DNA of 64,000 nt from Pseudokineococcus marinus (GTDB lineage Bacteria > Actinomycetota > Actinomycetes > Actinomycetales > Quadrisphaeraceae). How positions within the stretch are numbered: the stretch's first letter is position 1; each line of letters starts with the position of its first letter. Positions 50,463 through 59,313 of the stretch are shown piece by piece. The position numbers and the translations under genes are program-made. The stretch is from positions 1 to 64,000 of the forward strand of contig NZ_JBBHZZ010000009.1 in NCBI RefSeq assembly GCF_037482405.1, read 5' to 3'. Under the pieces are notes generated by a model. It was not told where the DNA came from, ran no database searches, and saw nothing but the letters and a program-made list of their open reading frames with translations.

Positions 50463-51509
50463 GTGACCGACCTCTGGCAGCGCGCGACGACGCCCGCTGA
50501 CCCCCCGCGCGTGACGATCACGGACGTCGCGCGCCTCGCGGGCGTGTCCGTGGCGACGGTGTCCAAGGTGGTGAACGGCCGGTACGGCGTCGCCGCCGGC
50601 ACCGTCGAGCGCGTCCGGGGCGTCATCGCCGAGGTCGGCTACGAGACGAGCCTCGTCGCGCGCAGCCTGCGCAGCCACCGCACGGGCGTGCTCGGCATCC
50701 TCGTCGCCGAGTTCGAGCCCTTCAGCACCGAGATCCTCAAGGGCGCGGCCCGGGCCGTCGCGGGCACGGGGTACGAGGTGCTGGCCTACGCGGGCGGCGG
50801 GCGGGCCGAGGAGGACGCCGGCTGGGAGCGCCGCTCCCTGTCCCGGCTCGGCGGCACGCTCATCGACGGAGCCGTCCTCGTGACGCCGACCGTGGTGGGC
50901 GCTCCCGGCGGCGTGCCCGTCGTCGCGATCGACCCCCACGCCGGGCCGAGCGACGTGCCGACGGTCGACGCCGACAACGTGCGCGGGGCCTGCCTCGCGA
51001 CCGAGCACCTCCTGGAGCTCGGGCACCGGCGCATCGCCTTCCTCGGCGGCCGCCCGGGCCTGGAGTCCGCGCGGCTGCGCGAGGAGGGGTTCCGCTCGGC
51101 GATGGCCGAGGCCGGGGTGCCCGTCGACCCCGCGCTCGTGCGGGTCGCCGGCTACCGCCCGCAGACGACCCAGGAGCCCGCCCGGGAGCTCCTCACGGGA
51201 CCGGACCGCCCGACCGCCGTCTTCGCCGCCAACGACGTCTCCGCCATCGCCACCATGGAGGTCGCCCGCGACCTGGGGCTGTCGGTGCCGGGCGACCTGT
51301 CCGTCGTCGGTTTCGACAACGTCCCCGAGGCGGCGCTGGCGCAGCCGCCCCTGACGACCGTGGCCCAGCCGATGCAGGCGATGGGCACCGCGGCCGTGGA
51401 GCTCCTCGTGCGCCGCCTCACGGGCTCGCCCGACGAGGCGCCCGACGGCGGCACGCACGTCCGCCTGCCCACCGAGCTCGTCGTCCGCGGCTCGACGCGC
51501 CGCCTGTGA
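50463..51509 (+). CDS. LacI-family transcriptional regulator
   Basis: The 348-aa repressor has the HTH and hinge VTITDVARLAGVSVATVSKVVNGRYGVAAGTVERV, then a periplasmic-binding-like core: GVLGILVAEFEPFSTEILKG, VDADNVRGACLATEHLLELGHRRIAFLGGR, AVFAANDVSAIATMEVARDLGLSVPGDLSVVGFDN. An operator palindrome lies 32 nt upstream. Because it is divergent from the sugar ABC operon and overlaps the xylanase gene, it probably represses both until an oligosaccharide inducer binds. Confidence 0.93.
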   Translation: MTDLWQRATTPADPPRVTITDVARLAGVSVATVSKVVNGRYGVAAGTVERVRGVIAEVGYETSLVARSLRSHRTGVLGILVAEFEPFSTEILKGAARAVAGTGYEVLAYAGGGRAEEDAGWERRSLSRLGGTLIDGAVLVTPTVVGAPGGVPVVAIDPHAGPSDVPTVDADNVRGACLATEHLLELGHRRIAFLGGRPGLESARLREEGFRSAMAEAGVPVDPALVRVAGYRPQTTQEPARELLTGPDRPTAVFAANDVSAIATMEVARDLGLSVPGDLSVVGFDNVPEAALAQPPLTTVAQPMQAMGTAAVELLVRRLTGSPDEAPDGGTHVRLPTELVVRGSTRRL

Positions 51510-51568
51510 CCACGGGCCCGGCCGGCAGCCGCGCCCGACCCGCCCGCCCCGACGACGAGGAGGCCGCC

Positions 51569-52864
51569 GTGCCCGCCCCGCACCGCTCCCCCGCCCCGGA
51601 CGCCTCGCTCGCCCACCGCCGCACCGACGCCGTGCTCGCGGTGCGCGACGCGGACGGCGCGCCGCTCGCCCACGCCGACGTCGTCGTCGAGCAGGTCCGC
51701 CCCGCGCTGGCGCTGGGAAACATCGGCTTCGACCTCGTCGGCTTCGCGAACGGCGAGGAGGAGGCCGACACCGGCAGCCCCTTCGGCGGCGCCGCGCCGT
51801 CGCGGGGCGCGCACCTCGCCGAGCTCTTCCTCGGGCTCTACGACACCGCCACGCTGCCCTTCTACTGGGGCGGCTTCGAGCCGGTCCGCGGCCGGCCCGA
51901 CACCGCGCGGCTCCAGCGCACCGCCCGGTGGCTCGCCGACCGCGGGGTCCGGCTCAAGGGCCACCCGCTCGTGTGGCACACCTTGACGGCCGACTGGCTG
52001 CGCGACCTGCCGACCGACGAGGTCGAGGAGGCCCAGCGCGCCCGGATCCGCCGTGAGGTCGGCGACTTCGCGGGCCTCGTCGACGCCTGGGACGCCATCA
52101 ACGAGGTGGTGATCATGCCGGTGTTCGCGAACGAGGAGCGCACCAACGGCATCACCCGGCTGTGCCGCGAGCGCGGGCGCATCGCGACGGTCCGGATGGC
52201 CTTCGAGGAGGCGCGGGGGGCGAACCCGCGAGCGACCCTGCTGCTCAACGACTTCGACATGTCGACGGCCTACGAGTGCCTGGTCGAGGGCGTGCTCGAG
52301 GCGGGCGTGCAGGTGGACGCGCTCGGCCTGCAGAGCCACATGCACCAGGGGTACTGGGGCGAGGAGCGCACGCTCGAGGTCCTCGACCGCTTCGCGCGCT
52401 TCGGCCTGCCGATCCACATGACCGAGTCGACCCTGCTGTCCGGCGACCTCATGCCCCCCGAGGTCGAGGACCTCAACGACTTCCGGCCCGCCTCGTGGCC
52501 CTCGACGCCCGAGGGCGAGGAGCGGCAGGCGGACGAGCTGGTGCGCCACTACCGCACCCTCGCCTCGCACCCCGCCGTCGAGGCCATCACCTACTGGGGG
52601 CTGACGGACGAGGGCGCCTGGCTCGGCGCACCCGTGGGCCTCGTGCGCGCGGACGGGACGACGAAGCCGTCCTACGACGCCCTGCGCGACCTCGTGCGCG
52701 GCGAGTGGTGGCTGCCGCCCACGACGCTGCGCACCGACGGCGAGGGTCGCGTCGGCGTCGCGGGGCACCTCGGCGACTACCGGCTGACGCACCGGGGCGC
52801 CGGCGCCGACCTCGCGCTGGCGGAGGCGGGCGCGACGACGGTCGAGGTCGCGCTCCCGCGCTGA
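51569..52864 (+). CDS. Glycoside hydrolase family 10 (endo-1,4-beta-xylanase type)
   Basis: The 431-aa protein has the GH10 barrel: FEPVRGRPDTARLQRTARWLADRGVRLKGHPLVWH, the acid/base Glu in DAWDAINEVV, LLLNDFDMS, VDALGLQSHMHQGYW, and the nucleophile Glu in LPIHMTESTLLSG, where the usual TELD is TEST. No signal peptide is seen, so it is intracellular or exported by another route. GTG 51569 is chosen because AGGAGG lies 5 nt upstream; an earlier GTG at 51506 overlaps the lacI stop. It completes the hemicellulose locus. Confidence 0.9.
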   Translation: MPAPHRSPAPDASLAHRRTDAVLAVRDADGAPLAHADVVVEQVRPALALGNIGFDLVGFANGEEEADTGSPFGGAAPSRGAHLAELFLGLYDTATLPFYWGGFEPVRGRPDTARLQRTARWLADRGVRLKGHPLVWHTLTADWLRDLPTDEVEEAQRARIRREVGDFAGLVDAWDAINEVVIMPVFANEERTNGITRLCRERGRIATVRMAFEEARGANPRATLLLNDFDMSTAYECLVEGVLEAGVQVDALGLQSHMHQGYWGEERTLEVLDRFARFGLPIHMTESTLLSGDLMPPEVEDLNDFRPASWPSTPEGEERQADELVRHYRTLASHPAVEAITYWGLTDEGAWLGAPVGLVRADGTTKPSYDALRDLVRGEWWLPPTTLRTDGEGRVGVAGHLGDYRLTHRGAGADLALAEAGATTVEVALPR

Positions 52865-52954
52865 AGCCCGCCCGGCGCGACCCGCAGCGGACGCACAGGC
52901 GACTCCCAGGCGAGGGGGAGGTGCCCGCCAGGCCGGGCGCGCACACTGGCGGGC

Positions 52955-53812
52955 ATGAGCACAGGACCGGCCGAGGCGCGGCTCCTCGTCGTCGACGACG
53001 AGCCGAACATCCGCGAGCTGCTGTCCACCTCGCTCCGCTTCGCCGGGTTCGAGGTGCACACGGCGGAGGACGGGCACGAGGCGCTGCGCCAGGCCGAGCG
53101 CGTGCGCCCGGACCTGCTCGTCCTCGACGTGATGATGCCGGACCTCGACGGGTTCGCCGTCACCAAGCGGCTGCGCGAGCGCGGCCGTGACACCCCCGTC
53201 CTCTTCCTCACCGCGAAGGACGACCTCGCCGACCGGGTGCAGGGCCTCACCGTCGGCGGCGACGACTACGTCACCAAGCCGTTCAGCCTCGAGGAGGTCG
53301 TGGCCCGCATCCGCGCCATCCTGCGGCGGACGGGCGGCGGCGCCGCCGCGGCGCCAGGGCGGCTCGTCTTCGCCGAACTTGAGATGGACGAGGNNNNNNN
53401 NNNNNNNNNNNNNNNNNNNNNNNNNNNNNNNNNNNNNNNNNNNNNNNNNNNNNNNNNNNNNNNNNNNNNNNNNNCGGCGCCGGGGCGGCTCGTCTTCGCC
53501 GACCTGGAGATGGACGAGGACAGCCACGAGGTGCGCCGCGGCGGGCGCGACGTCGAGCTCTCCCCCACCGAGTTCAAGCTGCTGCGCTACCTCATGCTCA
53601 ACCCCAACCGGGTGCTGTCGAAGTCGCAGATCCTCGACCACGTGTGGAACTACGACTTCAACGGCGAGGCGGGCATCGTCGAGTCCTACATCTCCTACCT
53701 GCGCCGCAAGGTCGACACCGGCACCGGCCTCGACGGCCAGCCCGTGCACCCGCTCATCCACACCCGCCGCGGCGTCGGCTACGTGCTGCGGCTGCCCCCC
53801 GAGGCGGCGTGA
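52955..53812 (+). CDS. OmpR-family response regulator (MprA-like), split by a false gap
   Basis: The receiver domain (LLVVDDEPNIRELL, phospho-Asp in LLVLDVMMPDLDGF, Thr in FLTAKDD, Lys in YVTKPFS) and the OmpR DNA-binding domain (RRGGRDVELSPTEFKLLRYLMLNPNRVLSKSQILDHVW) are complete. The 81 Ns at 53394-53474 sit between two copies of the same 43-44 bases (53350-53393 and 53475-53518), so the flanking contigs overlap and the gap is not real. Removing one copy and the Ns gives about 243 aa, the normal length. The left copy has two mismatches, probably end-of-contig errors. Confidence 0.92.
   Translation: MSTGPAEARLLVVDDEPNIRELLSTSLRFAGFEVHTAEDGHEALRQAERVRPDLLVLDVMMPDLDGFAVTKRLRERGRDTPVLFLTAKDDLADRVQGLTVGGDDYVTKPFSLEEVVARIRAILRRTGGGAAAAPGRLVFAELEMDEXXXXXXXXXXXXXXXXXXXXXXXXXXXXAPGRLVFADLEMDEDSHEVRRGGRDVELSPTEFKLLRYLMLNPNRVLSKSQILDHVWNYDFNGEAGIVESYISYLRRKVDTGTGLDGQPVHPLIHTRRGVGYVLRLPPEAA
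53394..53474. other. False assembly gap inside the response regulator
   Basis: Both sides of the 81 Ns encode APGRLVFA(E/D)LEMDE. They are overlapping ends of one sequence, not a duplication in the genome. Confidence 0.85.
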
Positions 53813-55467
53813 GCCCCACCCGGTACGCCCAGCTGGCCGCGCGCCTGCCCGAGCCGGTGCGCCGGCGGCTCCCCGCCGAGCCGCCGCAGCCGGTCGTCGA
53901 CGACGACGGCGTCGAGCGGCGCCCGCCCGCCGCGCGCTGGGCCGACCAGTTCCCGCTCAGCACCAAGCTCGTCGTGCTCGTCGCGGCGCTCCTGCTGCTC
54001 GCGCTGCTCATCACCGGTGTCGCGACGACGTCGCTCCTGCGCGCCGTCCTCGTCGGCAACGTCGACGACCAGCTGCGCGCGCAGAGCGCCACCACGCTCG
54101 ACCTCCAGACGCTCGTCGCGCGGCAGCGCGCCGGCGAGGAGTCCGCCGTTCCCACGGACTACGCGCTCCTCCTGTCGACGGGCGTGCCGGGCCAGGTGAC
54201 CGTCCTCGCCGCCCCGGCCGTCGGCAGTCCCGAGGTCGGCGACGTCGACCTCGAGGAGGCCCGCGAGCGCGACCGGGAGCCGTACCGGGCCGAGGGCACG
54301 GACGGCAGCGACTGGCGCGTCGTCTCGGTGCCCGTGACGTGGCGGCCGACGGGCGAGGATCTCGTGCTCTCCATCGGCTACCCGCTGGGCAGCGTCGACG
54401 CCGCCGTGGCCCGCACCCGGGCGCTCTTCTGGCTCGTCGCCCTCGCCGTGCTCGTCGCCGCGGCGCTCGCCGGGCGGGTCGCGGTCCGCCGCTCGCTGCG
54501 GCCCCTGCGGGAGGTCGAGGCCGTCGCGGTGGCCTACGGCGCCGGCGACACGAGCCGGCGGGTGCCCGACGCGTGGCCGGGCACGGAGGTGGGCCGCCTC
54601 GGCGGCGCCGTCAACGCCATGCTGGAGCGGATCGAGAGCGCCCTCGCCGCGCGCGAGGCCTCCGAGGCGCGCATGCGCCGCTTCGTCGCGGACGCCAGCC
54701 ACGAGCTGCGGACGCCGCTCGCGACCATCCGCGGGTTCGCCGAGCTGCACCGGCAGGGCGCCGTCCGCGACCCCGAGCAGGTCGGGGCCGCCTTCGGCCG
54801 CATCGAGACGGAGTCGGCGCGCCTCGGCTCGCTCGTCGAGGACCTCCTGGCCCTCACCCGCCTCGACGAGCAGCGGCCCCTGCGCCGGGACCCCGTCGAC
54901 CTCCTCGTCATCGCGGGCGACGCCGTGCACGACCTGCGCGCGCTCGCCCCGGACCGGCCGGCGCGCCTCGTCGGGCTGGACGGCTCGCCCGCGCCCGCCC
55001 CGGCGCCGGTGACGGGCGACGACGCCCGTCTGCGGCAGGTGCTCACCAACCTCGTCGGCAACGCCGTCCGACACACGCCCGCCGGCACGCCGCTGGAGAT
55101 CGGGGTGGGCGTGCGCCGCCACGAGGGCGGCGCCTGGGCCACGTGGCAGGTCGTCGACCACGGCGCCGGCATCCCGCCCGAGGAGGCCGAGCGCGTCTTC
55201 GAGCGCTTCTACCGCTCGGACGCCTCGCGCACCCGCGGCACCGGGGGCGGCAGCGGGCTCGGCCTCGCCATCGTGGCCGCGCTCGTGCGGGCGCACGGCG
55301 GCGCCGCCCGCGTCGTGGCGACACCGGGCGGGGGGACCACCGTCGAGGTCGCCCTGCCCGCCGAGGAGCGGGCCGACGAGCTCCCCGAGGCCGACGACCA
55401 CGAGACCCTCGACCTCGACGGCCCCGACGTCCCGGAGCAGGCCGACCCGGCGCGCCGGGGTTCATAG
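53809..55467 (+). CDS. Sensor histidine kinase (MprB-like)
   Basis: The 552-aa membrane kinase has a first helix (LVVLVAALLLLALLITGVATTSLL), an extracytoplasmic sensor region, a second helix (ALFWLVALAVLVAAALAG), a HAMP domain, the H-box VADASHELRTPLATIRG, the N-box LTNLVGNAVRHTPAG, and the G-boxes DHGAGIP and GGGSGLGLAIV. The GTG at 53809 overlaps the regulator stop in GTGA. With the HtrA-like gene downstream it mirrors the mycobacterial mprA-mprB-pepD arrangement, which senses envelope stress. Confidence 0.93.
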   Translation: MSPTRYAQLAARLPEPVRRRLPAEPPQPVVDDDGVERRPPAARWADQFPLSTKLVVLVAALLLLALLITGVATTSLLRAVLVGNVDDQLRAQSATTLDLQTLVARQRAGEESAVPTDYALLLSTGVPGQVTVLAAPAVGSPEVGDVDLEEARERDREPYRAEGTDGSDWRVVSVPVTWRPTGEDLVLSIGYPLGSVDAAVARTRALFWLVALAVLVAAALAGRVAVRRSLRPLREVEAVAVAYGAGDTSRRVPDAWPGTEVGRLGGAVNAMLERIESALAAREASEARMRRFVADASHELRTPLATIRGFAELHRQGAVRDPEQVGAAFGRIETESARLGSLVEDLLALTRLDEQRPLRRDPVDLLVIAGDAVHDLRALAPDRPARLVGLDGSPAPAPAPVTGDDARLRQVLTNLVGNAVRHTPAGTPLEIGVGVRRHEGGAWATWQVVDHGAGIPPEEAERVFERFYRSDASRTRGTGGGSGLGLAIVAALVRAHGGAARVVATPGGGTTVEVALPAEERADELPEADDHETLDLDGPDVPEQADPARRGS

Positions 55468-55574
55468 GGAACGTCCAGGCTGCGTCCTGGGTGCGTGCAC
55501 CCGCGGGGTCTCTACTGGGTCCATCGCCCGGGGCGCCCTGCCGCCGGGCCGCGCTCCAGCCGCAGGAGGACGAC

Positions 55575-57080
55575 GTGACCCACTCGACCCAGCACCGCCA
55601 CGGCACCGACGACGGCGCCTCCGAGCCCTACGGCCGCCCGACCCCCGGCCACGACGCCCACGGCCGCGACCCGTACGGCCGCGTCCCCGACGACCGCACC
55701 GGGGCCCCCTCCGACCGCTACGCGGGGACGCCGGCCGGCGGCCGCCCGACCGACGGGGGCGCCGGCAGCCCCTGGCCGGGCGGGACCGACGACCGCGGTG
55801 CGGCCGGCCGCCCCGGCCAGGGCGAGGGCCCCGCCTGGTACGGCGGCGCGACGCCCCCGCCCGCCGCCCCCGGCGACGGGTCCCCCTCCGGCGGGCGGGC
55901 GCCCCGCGACCGCCGCCGCCCCGGCTGGGGCGCGCTCGTGGCGGTCGGGGTCGTGGCCGCGCTCGTCGGCGGCGGGGCGGCCGTGGGCGTCGGCGCCCTC
56001 GCGGGCCCCTCGAGCACCTCGAGCACGACGGCCGCCCTCGCGCCCTCCTCGAGCTCGTCCTCCTCGGGGAGCAGCAGCGCCCCGGCGACGACGGACGCGG
56101 TCGACTGGCAGGCCGTGTCGAGCCGGGTGGCGCCGAGCGTCGTCGCCATCCAGGTGGCGAGCCAGACCGCCCAGGGCGAGGGCTCCGGGGTCGTGCTCGA
56201 CGACCAGGGCCACGTCCTCACGAACTACCACGTCGTCAACGGCGCGGGCAGCGGGGCGCAGATGCGCGTCGTCCTCCCGGACGGCCGCGTGTACGACGAC
56301 GTCACCGTGGTGGGCCAGGACGCGGCGACCGACCTCGCCGTCATCCAGATCGCGAACCCGCCCTCGGACCTCCGGCCGGCCACCCTGGGCGACTCCTCCG
56401 CCGTCGAGGTCGGGCAGCCCGTCATGGCCGTCGGCAACCCGCTGGGCCTGTCCGACACCGTGACCACGGGCATCGTCTCGGCGCTCGACCGCCCCGTGAC
56501 GACGACGCAGGAGAGCACCGACCAGCAGTCGCAGCAGCAGCTGCCCTTCGGCTTCCAGCAGCCGCAGCAGGCCCCGCCGGAGCAGGTCGTCACCAACGCC
56601 ATCCAGACCGACGCGGCGATCAACCCGGGCAACTCCGGCGGCGCCCTCGTGGACGCCGCGGGCGACGTCATCGGCATCAACTCCTCCATCGCCAGCACGG
56701 GCCAGCAGGCCGGCTCGATCGGCCTCGGCTTCGCCATCCCGTCGAACGAGGCGAAGCGCATCGCGACCGAGCTGATCCAGGACGGCGCCGCCGACCACGC
56801 CTGGCTGGGCGTGACCCTCACGGACACGACGGCGACCGCCGACGGCACCACCCGCCTCGCCGCCGGCATCCAGTCGGTCACCGAGGGGACGCCCGCGGCG
56901 GACGCCGGCCTGCGGGCGGGCGACGCCGTCACCGCCGTCGACGGCCAGCCCGTCGAGGGCGCCGAGTCCCTCACGGCGCAGCTGCGCGAGCGGGCCCCCG
57001 GCACGACGGTGACGCTCACCGTCGTCCGCGACGGCGCGCAGAGCTCCGTGCAGGCGACCCTCGGCACCCGCCAGGACTGA
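55575..57080 (+). CDS. HtrA/DegP-family serine protease with PDZ domain (PepD-like)
   Basis: The 501-aa membrane-anchored protease has a 115-residue disordered cytoplasmic N terminus, one helix (WGALVAVGVVAALVGGGAAVGVGALAG), then the trypsin-like domain with His (VLTNYHVV), Asp (ATDLAVIQI) and Ser (NPGNSGGALV), and a C-terminal PDZ domain (AWLGVTLTDTT, VTEGTPAADAGLRAGDAVTAVDG). It degrades or refolds envelope proteins. AGGAGG precedes GTG 55575 by 5 nt. It follows the two-component genes by 107 nt and is probably their target. Confidence 0.94.
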   Translation: MTHSTQHRHGTDDGASEPYGRPTPGHDAHGRDPYGRVPDDRTGAPSDRYAGTPAGGRPTDGGAGSPWPGGTDDRGAAGRPGQGEGPAWYGGATPPPAAPGDGSPSGGRAPRDRRRPGWGALVAVGVVAALVGGGAAVGVGALAGPSSTSSTTAALAPSSSSSSSGSSSAPATTDAVDWQAVSSRVAPSVVAIQVASQTAQGEGSGVVLDDQGHVLTNYHVVNGAGSGAQMRVVLPDGRVYDDVTVVGQDAATDLAVIQIANPPSDLRPATLGDSSAVEVGQPVMAVGNPLGLSDTVTTGIVSALDRPVTTTQESTDQQSQQQLPFGFQQPQQAPPEQVVTNAIQTDAAINPGNSGGALVDAAGDVIGINSSIASTGQQAGSIGLGFAIPSNEAKRIATELIQDGAADHAWLGVTLTDTTATADGTTRLAAGIQSVTEGTPAADAGLRAGDAVTAVDGQPVEGAESLTAQLRERAPGTTVTLTVVRDGAQSSVQATLGTRQD

Positions 57081-57116
57081 CGGTCCGACGGGTCGCCGCG
57101 CGGCCAGCACGGCCGC

Positions 57117-57151
57117 GAGGAGCCCCCGGTGCACGCCGCCGGGGGCTCCTC
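57117..57151 (+). terminator. Terminator hairpin after pepD-like gene
   Basis: A perfect 13-bp stem (GAGGAGCCCCCGG with CCGGGGGCTCCTC) around a 9-nt loop lies 37 nt past the stop codon. Confidence 0.75.
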
Positions 57152-57231
57152 GGCGTCCGGGGGGTCCTCGGCGTCGGTCGCCGGGCCCGGCGGGCCTGTG
57201 GACGACGCCTGCGGGCCTCCGACGGGCGCCC

Positions 57232-57237
57232 CTAGCG
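57232..57237 (+). promoter_or_regulatory. Candidate -10 (TAGCGT) for the WXG100 gene
   Basis: TAGCGT lies between the pepD terminator and the SD (AGGAGG, 57275-57280) of the WXG100 gene. Confidence 0.45.
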
Positions 57238-57284
57238 TCCCGGCGCAGCGGGACCGCACCGGTCCCCCGAGCCCAGGAGGCGCC

Positions 57285-57575
57285 GTGAGCAGGTTCGAGG
57301 TCGACAGCAGCCAGGTGCAGCAGGCGAGCGCGGCGGTCCGCGCGTCGTCGGCCGCGCTCGCCGGGGAGGTGGACCGGATGATGCGGTCCCTCCTCGACCT
57401 GCAGGGCAGCTGGAAGGGGCAGGCGTCCAGCCAGTTCCAGGCCGTCGTGGCGGACTGGCGGGGCACCCAGGAGAGGGTCCGCGCCTCGCTGGACCAGGTG
57501 AACGCGGCCCTGGCGGCGGCGGGCACCTCCTACGCCGAGGTCGAGGAGCGCAACGCCCGCATGTTCGCGCTCTGA
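57285..57575 (+). CDS. WXG100-family (ESAT-6-like) protein
   Basis: The 96-aa helical-hairpin protein has the turn motif SWKGQA (W-x-G) between two helices, and a C-terminal tail YAEVEERNARMFAL containing the Y-x3-(D/E) export signal of type VII substrates. AGGAGG lies 4 nt before GTG 57285. No partner WXG100 gene or ESX machinery is next to it; a neighbour may be missing in the gap 90 nt downstream. Confidence 0.88.
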   Translation: MSRFEVDSSQVQQASAAVRASSAALAGEVDRMMRSLLDLQGSWKGQASSQFQAVVADWRGTQERVRASLDQVNAALAAAGTSYAEVEERNARMFAL

Positions 57576-57584
57576 CCGACGCGC

Positions 57585-57608
57585 GGCCCGGGCCCTGCGG
57601 CCCGGGCC
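57585..57608 (+). terminator. Hairpin after the WXG100 gene
   Basis: GGCCCGGGCC occurs twice around a 4-nt CTGC, giving a perfect 10-bp stem 10 nt past the stop codon. Confidence 0.65.
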
Positions 57609-57667
57609 GGGCGGGCCGGGGCGAGCCGGGCGGGCCGGGCGGGTCGGCTCGGCCCGACCCGCGCCCC

Positions 57668-57908
57668 NNNNNNNNNNNNNNNNNNNNNNNNNNNNNNNNN
57701 NNNNNNNNNNNNNNNNNNNNNNNNNNNNNNNNNNNNNNNNNNNNNNNNNNNNNNNNNNNNNNNNNNNNNNNNNNNNNNNNNNNNNNNNNNNNNNNNNNNN
57801 NNNNNNNNNNNNNNNNNNNNNNNNNNNNNNNNNNNNNNNNNNNNNNNNNNNNNNNNNNNNNNNNNNNNNNNNNNNNNNNNNNNNNNNNNNNNNNNNNNNN
57901 NNNNNNNN
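57668..57908. other. Assembly gap, 241 Ns
   Basis: The gap follows a run of GGGCCGGGCGGGCC-like repeats and immediately precedes the N terminus of moaA. The start codon of moaA may be inside it. Confidence 0.9.
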
Positions 57909-57917
57909 CCCGGGCTG

Positions 57918-58955
57918 GTGGACCCCTCGGGCCGCACGGCGGTCGACCTGCGGGTCTCCCTCACCGACCGCTGCAACCTGCGCTGCGGGTACTGCATGCC
58001 GCCGGAGGGCCTGGAGTGGATGCCCCCCGGTGACCTGCTCACCGACGACGAGGTCGTCCGCCTCGTGCGCCTGGCCGTGGAGCATCTGGGCGTGCGCGAG
58101 GTGCGGTACACCGGCGGCGAGCCCCTGCTGCGCCGCGGCCTCGAGCGGGTGGTGGCCGCGACGACGGCGCTCCGCACCGCCGACGGCGCGCCCGTCGAGG
58201 CGTCGCTGACGACCAACGCCCTGGGCCTCGAGCGCCGCGCCGCCGGGCTGGCCGCCGCGGGCCTGCGGCGCGTCAACGTCTCGCTCGACACGCTGCGCCC
58301 CGAGCGCTTCGCGCGCATCACCCGGCGCGACCGGCACGCCGACGTCCTGGCGGGCGCGGCCGCGGCGGCGGCCGCGGGCATCGGCCCCGTCAAGGTCAAC
58401 GCCGTCCTGCTGCCGGGGGTCAACGACGACGAGGCGCCCGAGCTGCTGGCCTGGTGCCTCGCCTCCGGCTACGAGCTGCGCGTCATCGAGCAGATGCCGC
58501 TCGACGCCCAGGGCGCCTGGACGCGCGAGGGGCTCGTGACGGCCGACGACGTCCTCGCGAGCCTGCGCACGGCCTACGACCTCGAGGCCGACGACCCCGC
58601 CGCGCGCGGCGGCTCCCCCGCCCAGACCTGGTGGGTGCGGGCGCGGGGCGCCGACCCGTCGACGGCCCCGCTGGGGCGCGTCGGCGTCATCGCGTCCGTC
58701 ACGCGGCAGTTCTGCGGCGCCTGCGACCGCACCCGCCTCACCGCCGACGGCCAGGTGCGCAGCTGCCTTTTCTCCACCTCGGAGACCGACCTGCGCGGCC
58801 TGCTGCGCGCGGGCGCCGACGACGACGAGGTCGCCGACGTCTGGCGGGCGGCCATGTGGGGCAAGGCGCCGGCCCACGGCATCGGCGAGGCCGAGCCCCT
58901 GACGACCAGCGGCTTCGCGCGCGCGTCGCGGCCCATGAGCGCGATCGGCGGGTGA
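57918..58955 (+). CDS. moaA: GTP 3',8-cyclase MoaA (5' end possibly in gap)
   Basis: MoaA is the radical-SAM enzyme that begins molybdopterin synthesis from GTP. The N-terminal cluster motif is CNLRCGYC (CX3CX2C), followed by RYTGGEPLLR and VNVSLDTLRPERF. The C-terminal cluster motif is FCGACDRTRLTADGQVRSCLF, and the protein ends in the GG tail SAIGG required for activation of MoaC-coupled chemistry. The GTG at 57918 opens directly at DPSGRTAVDLRVSLTDRC; family members have 10-20 further N-terminal residues, so the true start may be upstream in the gap. moaD follows after 7 nt. Confidence 0.94.
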   Translation: MDPSGRTAVDLRVSLTDRCNLRCGYCMPPEGLEWMPPGDLLTDDEVVRLVRLAVEHLGVREVRYTGGEPLLRRGLERVVAATTALRTADGAPVEASLTTNALGLERRAAGLAAAGLRRVNVSLDTLRPERFARITRRDRHADVLAGAAAAAAAGIGPVKVNAVLLPGVNDDEAPELLAWCLASGYELRVIEQMPLDAQGAWTREGLVTADDVLASLRTAYDLEADDPAARGGSPAQTWWVRARGADPSTAPLGRVGVIASVTRQFCGACDRTRLTADGQVRSCLFSTSETDLRGLLRAGADDDEVADVWRAAMWGKAPAHGIGEAEPLTTSGFARASRPMSAIGG

Positions 58956-58962
58956 GGCGGAC

Positions 58963-59313
58963 GTGACCTCGCCGCCCCCCGGGCACGCGCCCGTCGCCGG
59001 CGCCCCCGGTGGTCCCGCCGCGGACGGCGTGCGGCTCCGCGTGCGCCTGTACGCCGGCGCCGCCGCGGCCGCGGGCACGGAGGAGGACGTCGTCGACGTC
59101 CTCGCCGGCGCGGCGGGCGCGGTGCCCGACGTCGACGACCTGCGCCGCGCCCTCGCCCGGCGCCATCCCGCCCTCGCGCCCGTGCTCGAGGTGGCCACCG
59201 TGCTCGTCGGCGAGGTCGCCGCCGGGCCGCACGACCCGGTCGTCGTCGGCCCGCAGCTCGCGGGGGCCCCGCTGCCCGTCGTCGACGTGCTGCCGCCCTT
59301 CGCCGGTGGCTGA
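58963..59313 (+). CDS. moaD: MoaD/ThiS-family sulfur carrier
   Basis: The 116-aa protein has a beta-grasp fold (VRLRVRLYAGAAAAAG, DVDDLRRALARRHPALAPVLEVATVLVGEV) and ends in the essential Gly-Gly (PPFAGG), which is adenylated and converted to thiocarboxylate. MoaD is the small subunit of molybdopterin synthase. The first 20 residues are Pro/Gly-rich and extra. It lies between moaA and a GNAT gene that overlaps its last codons; moaE is nearby on the other strand. Confidence 0.88.
   Translation: MTSPPPGHAPVAGAPGGPAADGVRLRVRLYAGAAAAAGTEEDVVDVLAGAAGAVPDVDDLRRALARRHPALAPVLEVATVLVGEVAAGPHDPVVVGPQLAGAPLPVVDVLPPFAGG

Noticed and set aside
53350..53518. Internal duplication in the response regulator
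   Set aside because: The duplicated block flanks an N gap and encodes the same residues; overlapping contig ends explain it.
57285..57575. WXG100 gene as part of a type VII secretion cluster
   Set aside because: No EccC, EccD, MycP or second WXG100 gene is visible; an adjacent gap prevents a firm statement.
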